From Streptomyces sp. ISL-1 (lineage in GTDB: Bacteria; Actinomycetota; Actinomycetes; Streptomycetales; Streptomycetaceae), in assembly GCF_018614585.1 (NCBI RefSeq), contig NZ_JAGGOI010000014.1, forward strand, positions 62,001 through 126,000: a stretch of DNA of 64,000 bases, written 5' to 3'. The translations under genes and the position numbers were made by a program. Positions 25,299 to 32,620 of the stretch are shown one piece after another. Positions within the stretch are counted from its first letter, which is position 1; every line of letters begins with the position of its first letter. A model generated the notes under the pieces. That model was not told the origin of the DNA, made no database searches, and saw only the letters and a program-made list of their open reading frames with translations.

Positions 25299-26324
25299 TC
25301 AGAAGACCGACTCCGCCTCGTACATCCGCCTCTCGGGCACGGTCTTCAGCTGGGCGACCGCCTCCGCCAGCGGCACCATGATCACGTCCGTGCCGCGCAG
25401 CGCGGTCATCATGCCGAACTCGCCGCGGTGCGCCGCCTCAACCGCGTGCCAGCCGAAGCGCGTCGCCAGCACCCGGTCGTACGCGGTCGGCGTGCCACCG
25501 CGCTGCACATGGCCGAGAATCACCGGCCGCGCCTCCTTGCCGAGCCGCAGCTCCAGCTCCGAGGCGAGACGATTGCCGATGCCCTCGAAGCGCTCGTGCC
25601 CGAACTGGTCGATCGCGCCCTTCGCGTAATCCATCGAGCCCTCGGCCGGATGCGCACCCTCGGCCACGCACACCACCGCGAACTTCTTGCCGCGCGAGAA
25701 TCGCTCCTCGACCATCTTGACCAGGTCCTCGACCTGGAAACGCCGCTCGGGCAGACAGATGCCGTGCGCGCCGCCCGCCATGCCGGACTCCAGCGCGATC
25801 CAGCCCGCGTGCCGGCCCATGACCTCGACGACCATCACGCGCTGGTGCGACTCGGCGGTGGTCTTGAGGCGGTCGATGGCCTCGGTGGCGACCATGACCG
25901 CGGTGTCGAAGCCGAAGGTGCGGTCGGTGCCGGAGATGTCGTTGTCGATGGTCTTCGGTACGCCGACGACGGGCATCCCCGCGTCGGAGAGCATCCGGGA
26001 CGCGGTGAGCGTGCCCTCGCCGCCGATCGGGATGAGCGCGTCGATGCCGTACTGCTTCGCCAACTCCGCGGAACTCTCGGCGGCTTCGCGCAGCCGGTCG
26101 CGCTCGAGGCGCGCGGAGCCCAGGATCGTACCGCCGCGGGGGAGAATGCCGCTGACGGCGTTGAGGTCGAGCGGCCGGTAGTGGCCGTCGAGCAGCCCCT
26201 TGAACCCGTCCTCGAAACCTATGACTTCGTCGCCGTGACCTGTCAGAGCCCGGTGCACGACCGACCGGATCACTGCGTTCAGGCCCGGGCAGTCGCCGCC
26301 TGCCGTGAGAACTCCGATGCGCAT
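25299..26324 (-). CDS. pfkA: 6-phosphofructokinase
   Basis: This glycolytic enzyme phosphorylates fructose 6-phosphate to fructose 1,6-bisphosphate. The 341-aa protein begins MRIGVLTAGGDCPGLNAVIRS (GGD phosphate-binding loop) and contains IGGEGTLTAS (Gly after GGE, as in ATP-using enzymes), PKTIDNDISGTDRTFGFDTA (catalytic TIDND), VMGRHAGWIALESG and GHVQRGGTPTAYDR. PKTIDND with Lys is characteristic of the group III actinobacterial phosphofructokinases. Length and position beside pta match pfkA2 (SCO5426) of S. coelicolor. The ATG at 26324 is chosen because AGGAG precedes it and the conserved MRIGVLTAGG starts there. Confidence 0.95.
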   Translation of the reverse strand: MRIGVLTAGGDCPGLNAVIRSVVHRALTGHGDEVIGFEDGFKGLLDGHYRPLDLNAVSGILPRGGTILGSARLERDRLREAAESSAELAKQYGIDALIPIGGEGTLTASRMLSDAGMPVVGVPKTIDNDISGTDRTFGFDTAVMVATEAIDRLKTTAESHQRVMVVEVMGRHAGWIALESGMAGGAHGICLPERRFQVEDLVKMVEERFSRGKKFAVVCVAEGAHPAEGSMDYAKGAIDQFGHERFEGIGNRLASELELRLGKEARPVILGHVQRGGTPTAYDRVLATRFGWHAVEAAHRGEFGMMTALRGTDVIMVPLAEAVAQLKTVPERRMYEAESVF

Positions 26325-26564
26325 CGTGCTGTGTCTCCTGCTCGTCATTGGTACATGTGAGCCCAGGTTCGATTGTTCCACGGACCCCGGGGACCTCGCG
26401 CTTTCAGCTACTCCGCCGTTCCGTCCCGGGCCCTTGCTCGCGGGCCTTCGGACCTCGCCCGTGCGGGCCTGATCCGGGCCGGTCCCGGGCCTGAATCCCG
26501 GTCCTGATCGGGTCCCGGCCCGGCGGGCGCCGTATCCACCCGCGGAGGTACTGTCAAGAGGGTG
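26325..26564. other. Divergent intergenic region pfkA/pta
   Basis: About 240 bp with GC-rich short repeats of CGGGCC/GGTCCCGG (26440-26525). It must hold the pfkA promoter on the left and the pta-ackA promoter on the right. I see no clear -35/-10 pair and no gene. Confidence 0.4.
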
Positions 26565-26636
26565 ATGCCGCTACCCACGCGGCTTTTTTGTATGCACAAG
26601 CGCACAAGCATGGACACGACGGGAGAGCACGCGTGA
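26565..26636 (+). promoter_or_regulatory. pta leader: 23-codon ORF overlapping a T-run hairpin
   Basis: A short frame ATG CCG CTA CCC ... GCG TGA ends with its stop overlapping the GTG start of pta (GTGA at 26633-26636). Inside it lies GCCGC-(7 nt)-GCGGC followed by TTTTTT (26567-26589), the form of an intrinsic terminator. Translation of the leader could open or close the hairpin and couple to pta. The stem is only 5 bp and the ribosome-binding site is weak, so this is tentative. Confidence 0.4.
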
Positions 26637-28753
26637 CGCGCAGCGTATACGTGACCGGGATCGACCGCGGAGACGGCCGACAGGTCGTTGAGCTGGGAGT
26701 CATGGAGCTCCTGACCCGCCAGGTGGACCGGGTGGGCGTCTTCCGCCCGCTGGTCCACGATGGTCCGGACCGGCTGTTCGAATTGCTGCGTGCCCGCTAC
26801 CGGCTGTCGCAGGACCCCACGTCCGTCTACGGCCTCGACTACCACGAGGCCGCCGCGCTGCAGGCCGAGAAGGGCACCGACGAGCTGGTCTCCCGGCTCG
26901 TCGACCGCTTCCACCAGGTGGCGCGGGACTACGAGGTCGTAGTCGTACTCGGCACCGACTACGCCGCCACTCAGCTCCCCGACGAGCTCGCCCTCAATGC
27001 CCGGCTGGCCAACGAATTCGGCGCCTCGGTGATCCCGGTGGTCGGCGGCAAGAACCAGACCGCCGAGTCCGTGCGGGCCGAGACCCGTAACGCCTATCGC
27101 GCGTACGAGGCCCTGGGCTGCGACGTCCTCGCCATGGTCGTCAACCGGGTCGTCCCGGAGGACCGCGAGGACATAGCCGAGCGGCTGGCTGCCCGCCTCC
27201 CGGTGCCCTGCTACGCGCTGCCCGACGAGCCGGCGCTCGCCGCCCCCACGGTCGCCCAGATCACCCACGCGCTGGGCGGCACGGTGCTCCTCGGCGACGA
27301 CGCGGGCCTGGCCCGTGACGCGCTGGACTTCGTCTTCGGCGGTGCGATGCTGCCGAACGTCCTGAACGCTCTGACCCCCGGCTGCATGGTGGTCACCCCC
27401 GGCGACCGCGCCGATCTGGTGGTGGGTGCGCTGGCCGCGCACTCCGCCGGCACCCCGCCCATCGCCGGCGTACTCCTGACGCTGAACGAGCGGCCGAGCG
27501 AGCAGGTCCTGACACTGGCTTCCCGGCTCGCGCCCGGCACCCCGGTGGTCCTGGTCTCCGGCAACAGCTTCCCCACCGCGGCCGAACTCTTCGCGCTGGA
27601 AGGCAAGTTGAACGCCTCGACGCCGCGCAAGGCGGAGACCGCGCTGGGCCTGTTCGAGCGGCACGTCGACACCGGCGATCTGCTGACCCGTATCTCGGTG
27701 GCCCGCAGCAGCCGGGTCACCCCGATGATGTTCGAGCACGAGCTGCTGGAGCAGGCCCGCGCCGACCGCCGTCGCGTCGTGCTGCCCGAGGGCACCGAGG
27801 AGCGGGTGCTGCGCGCCGCCGACGTGCTGCTGCGCCGCGACGTCTGCGAGCTGACCCTGCTCGGCGACACGGAGGTCATCCGCAAGAAGGCCGCCGACCT
27901 GGGCATCGACCTGACCGCCGGCGCCACCCAGCTGATCGACCCGCAGACCTCCGAGCTGCGCCAGGTCTTCGCCGAGCGGTACGCAGAGCTGCGCGCCCAC
28001 AAGGGCGTGACGGTGGAGCTGGCGTACGACGTGGTGGCGGATGTGAACTACTTCGGCACCCTGATGGTCGAGGAGGGCCTGGCCGACGGCATGGTCTCGG
28101 GCTCGGTGCACTCGACGGCCGCGACGATCCGCCCCGCCTTCGAGATCATCAAGACGAAGCCCAGGGGCACCTCCCAGGGCGAAGCCTCTGGGGGAGCCTC
28201 GATCGTCTCCTCGGTCTTCTTCATGTGCCTGGCCGACAAGGTGCTGGTGTACGGCGACTGCGCGGTCAACCCGGACCCGGACGCCGAGCAGCTCGCGGAC
28301 ATCGCGGTCCAGTCGGCGGTGACGGCGGCCCGCTTCGGCGTCGAGCCGCGGATCGCGATGCTCTCGTACTCCACGGGCACCTCCGGCTCCGGCGCGGACG
28401 TGGACAAGGTGCGGGAGGCGACCAAGCTGGTGCGGGCGGCGCGCCCGGACCTGCGGATCGAGGGGCCGATCCAGTACGACGCGGCGGTCGAGCCGTCCGT
28501 CGCGGCGACGAAGCTGCCGGACTCCGAGGTGGCGGGCGAGGCGACGGTACTGATCTTCCCGGACCTCAACACCGGCAACAACACCTACAAGGCCGTGCAG
28601 CGCTCGGCCGGCGCCGTGGCCGTCGGGCCGGTGATGCAGGGTCTGCGCAAGCCGGTGAACGATCTGTCGCGCGGCGCGCTCGTCAGCGACATCGTGAACA
28701 CGGTCGCCATCACCGCGATCCAGTCGCAGCCCGTGCGGACCGAATCCGTATGA
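26633..28753 (+). CDS. pta: Phosphate acetyltransferase
   Basis: Pta interconverts acetyl-CoA and acetyl phosphate; with AckA it forms the acetate overflow/assimilation pathway. The 706-aa long-form Pta has an N-terminal P-loop-like/DRTGG regulatory part (residues about 1-380) and a C-terminal PTA catalytic domain (RRVVLPEGTEERVLRAADVLLRR ... SMLSYSTGTSGSGADVDKVREAT ... LIFPDLNTGNNTYKAVQRSAGAVAVGPVMQGLRKPVNDLSRG). GTG at 26633 has GGGAG 8 nt upstream. About 11 residues (RGTSQGEASGG) are inserted between EIIKTKP and SIVSSVFFMCLADK, where family members run straight through; the DNA there is a hairpin. The gene overlaps ackA by ATGA. Confidence 0.94.
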   Translation: MTRSVYVTGIDRGDGRQVVELGVMELLTRQVDRVGVFRPLVHDGPDRLFELLRARYRLSQDPTSVYGLDYHEAAALQAEKGTDELVSRLVDRFHQVARDYEVVVVLGTDYAATQLPDELALNARLANEFGASVIPVVGGKNQTAESVRAETRNAYRAYEALGCDVLAMVVNRVVPEDREDIAERLAARLPVPCYALPDEPALAAPTVAQITHALGGTVLLGDDAGLARDALDFVFGGAMLPNVLNALTPGCMVVTPGDRADLVVGALAAHSAGTPPIAGVLLTLNERPSEQVLTLASRLAPGTPVVLVSGNSFPTAAELFALEGKLNASTPRKAETALGLFERHVDTGDLLTRISVARSSRVTPMMFEHELLEQARADRRRVVLPEGTEERVLRAADVLLRRDVCELTLLGDTEVIRKKAADLGIDLTAGATQLIDPQTSELRQVFAERYAELRAHKGVTVELAYDVVADVNYFGTLMVEEGLADGMVSGSVHSTAATIRPAFEIIKTKPRGTSQGEASGGASIVSSVFFMCLADKVLVYGDCAVNPDPDAEQLADIAVQSAVTAARFGVEPRIAMLSYSTGTSGSGADVDKVREATKLVRAARPDLRIEGPIQYDAAVEPSVAATKLPDSEVAGEATVLIFPDLNTGNNTYKAVQRSAGAVAVGPVMQGLRKPVNDLSRGALVSDIVNTVAITAIQSQPVRTESV
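28163..28198. repeat. Palindromic repeat inserted in frame in pta
   Basis: CACCTCCCAGGGC-GAA-GCCTCTGGGGGAG folds into a stem of about 10 pairs with small bulges and a GAA loop. It encodes RGTSQGEASGG, absent from the Pta family consensus as I know it. Similar CCTCCCAG...CTGGGGGAG hairpins are frequent between genes in Streptomyces genomes, so this looks like an interspersed repeat that landed in a coding sequence. Confidence 0.6.
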
Positions 28754-30003
28754 CCACGCCTACAGAAAGCACCACCGCCGTGACCGCGAACGCCACCCGG
28801 GTCCTCGTCCTCAACTCCGGCTCCTCGTCGGTGAAGTACCAGCTGCTCGACATGCGTGACAACTCGCGGCTGGCGGCCGGGCTGGTGGAGCGGATCGGCG
28901 AGGGGACCTCGCGCGTGGTGCACTCCCCGCTCACCGCCGGCGGCGCCGGGAAGCGCGAGCGCACCGGCGCGATCGCCGACCACAGCGCGGCCCTGAAGGC
29001 GGTCGCCGAGGAGCTGGCGCTCGACGGGCTCGGCCTGGACTCCCCACAGCTGGCGGCGATCGGCCACCGGGTGGTGCACGGCGGTCTGAGGTTCACCGAG
29101 CCGACCGTGATCACCGACGAGGTGCTCGCGGAGGTGGAGCGGCTGATCCCGGTGGCCCCGCTGCACAACCCGGCGAACGTCACCGGCATCCGCACCGCCC
29201 GGGCGCTGCGCCCCGATCTCCCCCAGGTCGCGGTCTTCGACACGGCCTTTCACGCGACGATGCCGGAGTCCGCGGCCCGCTACGCGATCGACGTCGCGAC
29301 GGCGGACGCGCACCGGATCCGCCGGTACGGCTTCCACGGCACGTCGCACGCGTACGTCTCCCGCCGGACCGCGGCCCTGCTGGGCAAGGATCCGTCCGAG
29401 GTGAACGTCATCGTTCTGCACTTGGGCAACGGCGCTTCCGCATCCGCGGTCGCGGGCGGCCGGTGTGTGGAGACTTCGATGGGACTGACGCCATTGGAGG
29501 GCCTGGTGATGGGCACCCGCTCCGGTGACATCGACCCGGCGGTCACGTTCCACCTCAAGCGGGTCGCGGGAATGTCGGCGGACGAGATCGACGAACTGCT
29601 CAACAAGAAAAGCGGTCTGATGGGGCTGTGCGGCGACAACGACATGCGGGAGATCCGCCGGAGGATCGACGAGGGGGACGAGCGCGCGCGGCTCGCCTTC
29701 GACATCTACATCCACCGGCTGAAGAAGTACATCGGCGCGTATTACGCGGTACTCGGCCGGGTGGACGCGATCGTGTTCACGGCGGGGGTCGGTGAGAACG
29801 CGGCACCGGTGCGCGAGGCAGCCGTCGCGGGCCTGGAGGAGCTGGGGCTCGCGGTGGACGCGGACCTCAATGCCGTACGAAGCGGCGAACCGCGTCTGAT
29901 CTCGCCCGACCACGCACGGGTCGCGGTGGCCGTGGTCCCGACGGACGAGGAATTGGAGATCGCGCAGCAGACCTTCGCTCTGGTCGCTCCGGAGGGCGTC
30001 TGA
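28750..30003 (+). CDS. ackA: Acetate kinase
   Basis: AckA converts acetyl phosphate and ADP to acetate and ATP, or the reverse. The 417-aa ASKHA-fold kinase shows VLVLNSGSSSVKYQLLD (N-terminal phosphate loop), AVFDTAFHATMPESAARYAI, RYGFHGTSHAYVSRR (catalytic His), IVLHLGNGASASAV, MGLTPLEGLVMGTRSGDIDP and FTAGVGENAAPVREA. The start overlaps the pta stop (ATGA). An N-terminal extension of about 12 residues (TTPTESTTAVTAN) precedes the conserved core. Pyk follows 100 bp downstream from its own leaderless promoter. Confidence 0.95.
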   Translation: MTTPTESTTAVTANATRVLVLNSGSSSVKYQLLDMRDNSRLAAGLVERIGEGTSRVVHSPLTAGGAGKRERTGAIADHSAALKAVAEELALDGLGLDSPQLAAIGHRVVHGGLRFTEPTVITDEVLAEVERLIPVAPLHNPANVTGIRTARALRPDLPQVAVFDTAFHATMPESAARYAIDVATADAHRIRRYGFHGTSHAYVSRRTAALLGKDPSEVNVIVLHLGNGASASAVAGGRCVETSMGLTPLEGLVMGTRSGDIDPAVTFHLKRVAGMSADEIDELLNKKSGLMGLCGDNDMREIRRRIDEGDERARLAFDIYIHRLKKYIGAYYAVLGRVDAIVFTAGVGENAAPVREAAVAGLEELGLAVDADLNAVRSGEPRLISPDHARVAVAVVPTDEELEIAQQTFALVAPEGV

Positions 30004-30062
30004 GAACGGCCCCGGCAGCCCTCTCCTGAGCGGCAGCCCGCCCATTTGTACTTTCCACCAGA

Positions 30063-30096
30063 CGGAATATTCCGCAGCGAAACAAACCGATAGGAT
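30063..30096 (+). promoter_or_regulatory. pyk promoter with palindrome
   Basis: CGGAATATTCCG, a perfect 12-bp palindrome (30063-30074), overlaps the -35 area. The -10 box TAGGAT (30091-30096) lies 7 nt before the pyk ATG, so the transcript is probably leaderless and the palindrome is a candidate operator. Confidence 0.55.
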
Positions 30097-30103
30097 CCGC
30101 CTT

Positions 30104-31534
30104 ATGCGCCGTTCCAAAATCGTTTGCACACTGGGCCCCGCCGTCGACTCCTACGAGCAGCTGAAGACGCTGATCGAGGCCGGCATGAACGTGGCCCGTT
30201 TCAACATGAGCCATGGCACTCACGCTGAGCACGAGGAGCGGTACCACCGCGTGCGCAAGGCGTCCCACGACACCGGCCGCGCGGTCGGCGTACTCGCCGA
30301 CCTCCAGGGCCCCAAGATCCGTCTGGAAACCTTCGCCGAGGGGCCGGTCGAACTGGTCCGCGGCGACGAATTCATCATCACCACCGAAGACATCGTCGGC
30401 GACAAGACGATCTGCGGCACGACCTACAAGGGCCTGCCCGGCGATGTGTCCAAGGGCGACCAGATCCTGATCAACGACGGCAACGTCGAACTGCGGGTCA
30501 TCGCGGTCGAGGGCCCGCGGGTCAGGACGATCGTCGTCGAGGGCGGTGTGATCTCCGACCACAAGGGCATCAACCTGCCCGGCGCGGCGGTCAACGTCCC
30601 GGCCCTGTCCGAGAAGGACGTCGATGACCTGCGTTTCGCCCTGCGGATGGGCTGCGACCTGGTCGCGCTCTCCTTCGTACGGGACGCGAGCGACATCAAG
30701 GACGTCCACAAGGTGATGGACGAGGAGGGCCGCCGGGTCCCGGTCATCGCCAAGGTGGAGAAGCCGCAGGCGGTCGACAATATGCTGGACATCGTGATGG
30801 CGTTCGACGGCGTGATGGTCGCGCGTGGCGACCTGGCCGTCGAGTACCCGCTCGAGAAGGTCCCGATGGTGCAAAAGCGCCTCATCGAGCTGTGCCGCCG
30901 CAACGCCAAGCCGGTGATCGTGGCGACCCAGATGATGGAGTCGATGATCACCAACTCACGTCCGACCCGCGCGGAGGCGTCCGACGTCGCGAACGCGATC
31001 CTGGACGGCGCGGACGCGGTCATGCTCTCCGCCGAGTCCTCGGTCGGCGCGTACCCGATCGAGACGGTCAAGACGATGTCGAAGATCGTCGTCGCGGCGG
31101 AGGAGGAGCTGCTCTCCAAGGGCCTCCAGCCCCTGGTCCCGGGCAAGAAGCCGCGCACCCAGGGCGGCTCGGTGGCCCGCGCGGCCTGCGAGATCGCCGA
31201 CTTCCTGGACGGCAAGGCCCTGGTCGCCTTCACCAAGTCCGGCGACACGGCCCGCCGCCTGTCCCGCTACCGCGCGAAGCAGCAGATCCTGGCCTTCACG
31301 ACGGACGAGTCGACCCGCAACCAGCTGACGCTGAGCTGGGGCGTGGAGTCCTATGTCGCCCCGCACGTCGACAACACGGACGCGATGGTCGACCTGGTGG
31401 ACGCGGAGCTGCTGAAGCTCCAGCGGCACAACGAGGGCGACATCATGGTCATCACGGCGGGATCGCCTCCCGGTGTGGCGGGGACGACGAACATGGTGCG
31501 GGTGCACCACTTGGGCGGGGAGCAGCGGGCCTGA
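30104..31534 (+). CDS. pyk: Pyruvate kinase
   Basis: Pyk catalyses the last ATP-yielding step of glycolysis, phosphoenolpyruvate to pyruvate. The 476-aa protein is colinear with the family: MRRSKIVCTLGPAVDSYEQLKTLIEAGMNVARFNMSHG, the B domain, AKVEKPQAVDNMLDI (catalytic Lys), GVMVARGDLAVEYP (metal ligands), PVIVATQMMESMITNSRPTRAEASDVANAILDGADAVMLSAESSVGAYP and a C-terminal allosteric domain (FTKSGDTARRLSRYRAKQQILAFT). The ATG at 30104 lies 7 nt after the -10 box. It sits with pfkA, pta and ackA, as in S. coelicolor (SCO5423-5426), and a strong terminator follows. Confidence 0.96.
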   Translation: MRRSKIVCTLGPAVDSYEQLKTLIEAGMNVARFNMSHGTHAEHEERYHRVRKASHDTGRAVGVLADLQGPKIRLETFAEGPVELVRGDEFIITTEDIVGDKTICGTTYKGLPGDVSKGDQILINDGNVELRVIAVEGPRVRTIVVEGGVISDHKGINLPGAAVNVPALSEKDVDDLRFALRMGCDLVALSFVRDASDIKDVHKVMDEEGRRVPVIAKVEKPQAVDNMLDIVMAFDGVMVARGDLAVEYPLEKVPMVQKRLIELCRRNAKPVIVATQMMESMITNSRPTRAEASDVANAILDGADAVMLSAESSVGAYPIETVKTMSKIVVAAEEELLSKGLQPLVPGKKPRTQGGSVARAACEIADFLDGKALVAFTKSGDTARRLSRYRAKQQILAFTTDESTRNQLTLSWGVESYVAPHVDNTDAMVDLVDAELLKLQRHNEGDIMVITAGSPPGVAGTTNMVRVHHLGGEQRA

Positions 31535-31556
31535 AGCGCTGACCCCTTGGTCGGAG

Positions 31557-31596
31557 AGGGCGGCACCCCGGTTCCTGGGAACCGGGGTGCCGCCCT
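31557..31596 (+). terminator. Terminator after pyk
   Basis: Perfect 17-bp stem AGGGCGGCACCCCGGTT / AACCGGGGTGCCGCCCT with a 6-nt loop, followed by CCTCTTT, 22 nt after the pyk stop. Confidence 0.93.
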
Positions 31597-31631
31597 CCTC
31601 TTTGGGTCGGCCAATCGGGATGTAGCACCCT

Positions 31632-31662
31632 GTGGCACGCGGCGCCACGAAAGGCGTACCGT
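31632..31662 (+). promoter_or_regulatory. Toxin-antitoxin promoter and likely autoregulatory operator
   Basis: GTGGC-(7 nt)-GCCAC at 31632-31648 covers the -35 area. The -10 box TACCGT (31657-31662) is 6 nt from the antitoxin ATG, indicating a leaderless mRNA. Antitoxins of this class usually repress their own promoter. Confidence 0.55.
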
Positions 31663-31668
31663 GGAGCC

Positions 31669-31938
31669 ATGAGCACGCAGCCCGAGATCACCCAACGCGA
31701 TCTCCGCAACCGGTCCAAAGAGATCATGGACGCCGTGCAGGGCGGGCAGTCGTTCACCGTCACGCGCGACGGACACCGGATCGGTGAGCTGATCCCGCTG
31801 CGCCGACGCAGACGTTTCGTCCCGCGTGGGGAGTTCGCGGCACTGTCGCGCTCCGCTCCCGACATCTCGCTCGACGCCTTCCGCGCGGACCAGGACATGA
31901 CGGCCGAGCAAGGAGCGGACGACCCGTATGCCCGCTGA
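31669..31938 (+). CDS. Phd/YefM-type antitoxin
   Basis: The 89-aa protein has the Phd/YefM N-terminal DNA-binding fold (ITQRDLRNRSKEIMDAVQGGQSFTVTRDGHRIGELIPLRRRRRFVPR) and a C-terminal part (SRSAPDISLDAFRADQDM) that should wrap the toxin. It overlaps the PIN-domain toxin gene by 11 bp, the usual antitoxin-first order. It would neutralise the toxin and repress the operon. Confidence 0.9.
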   Translation: MSTQPEITQRDLRNRSKEIMDAVQGGQSFTVTRDGHRIGELIPLRRRRRFVPRGEFAALSRSAPDISLDAFRADQDMTAEQGADDPYAR

Positions 31939-32410
31939 ACGATCCGCCGAAGCGCCCCTCACGCACATGCAGGGCCTACTCGACACGAACATCATGATCC
32001 TGCGGAAATGGGTGGACCCCGACGAACTGCCGGCCGAAGTGGCGATCAGCGCCATCACCCTGGCCGAGCTCTCCGCGGGGCCCCACGAGGTCCGCAGGAA
32101 CGAGGAACAGAGCGACTACGACGAGTACGCCGAGCGAGCCAGAAGACTCGATGTACTCCAGCGCGCCGAGAGCGAGTTCGATCCCATTCCCTTCGGTGTG
32201 GAGGCGGCCCGCACCTACGGCAGGGTTTGCGCGGCCGTGATCGCATCGGGCCGAAAGCCAAGGCGTCGCGTCGCGGATCTGATGATTGCGGCCATCGCGA
32301 CCGCCGAGGGCCTTCCGCTGTTCACCACCAACCCGGACGACTTCAAGGGACTGGACGACCTGCTCACGGTGGTGCCGGTCACGCGCCCAAAGGTGCTCCA
32401 CGACCGGTGA
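31928..32410 (+). CDS. VapC-like PIN-domain toxin (ribonuclease)
   Basis: The 160-aa PIN-domain protein has the acidic site pieces LLDTNIMI (D19), TLAELSAG (Glu), RVADLMIAAIATAEG (Asp) and TTNPDDFKGL (Asp). VapC toxins cleave tRNA or rRNA, and this one is paired with a Phd-type antitoxin. The ATG at 31928 overlaps the antitoxin stop region; AAGGAG is 13 nt upstream. An in-frame ATG at 31967, just before QGLLDTN, would also give a complete PIN domain. It has lower codon bias than its neighbours and the pair sits between core genes, consistent with acquisition. Confidence 0.88.
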   Translation: MPAERSAEAPLTHMQGLLDTNIMILRKWVDPDELPAEVAISAITLAELSAGPHEVRRNEEQSDYDEYAERARRLDVLQRAESEFDPIPFGVEAARTYGRVCAAVIASGRKPRRRVADLMIAAIATAEGLPLFTTNPDDFKGLDDLLTVVPVTRPKVLHDR

Positions 32411-32561
32411 GATGCGTCAAGCGACCCTGAGGTGCCGGGGGTACGGCGACGCCCTGCTATACGGCGTGGCCGCACAGGAGTTCACACATTGGTGCGGCCC
32501 GTCCGTGCCCGGGGAGTCGGACGACGGCCTCGATGCCTGAGGGCAGACACGAAGAAACGAC

Positions 32562-32596
32562 TGTGGGCCGCACCCCAAGTCGAGGTGCGGCCCACA
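32562..32596. terminator. Bidirectional terminator between the toxin gene and the DUF6230 trio
   Basis: 13-bp stem TGTGGGCCGCACC / GGTGCGGCCCACA with a 9-nt loop, 25 nt beyond the minus-strand stop at 32621. The 150 bp between it and the toxin stop contain only a short unsupported frame. Confidence 0.88.
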
Positions 32597-32620
32597 GCCT
32601 TGTGCGGCTCCCGGAAGGTC

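Noticed and set aside
32412..32540. 42-codon ORF after the toxin gene (MRQATLRCRGYGDALLYG...)
   Set aside because: No clear ribosome-binding site and no homology that I recognise; it ends before the terminator. It may be a remnant but cannot be supported.
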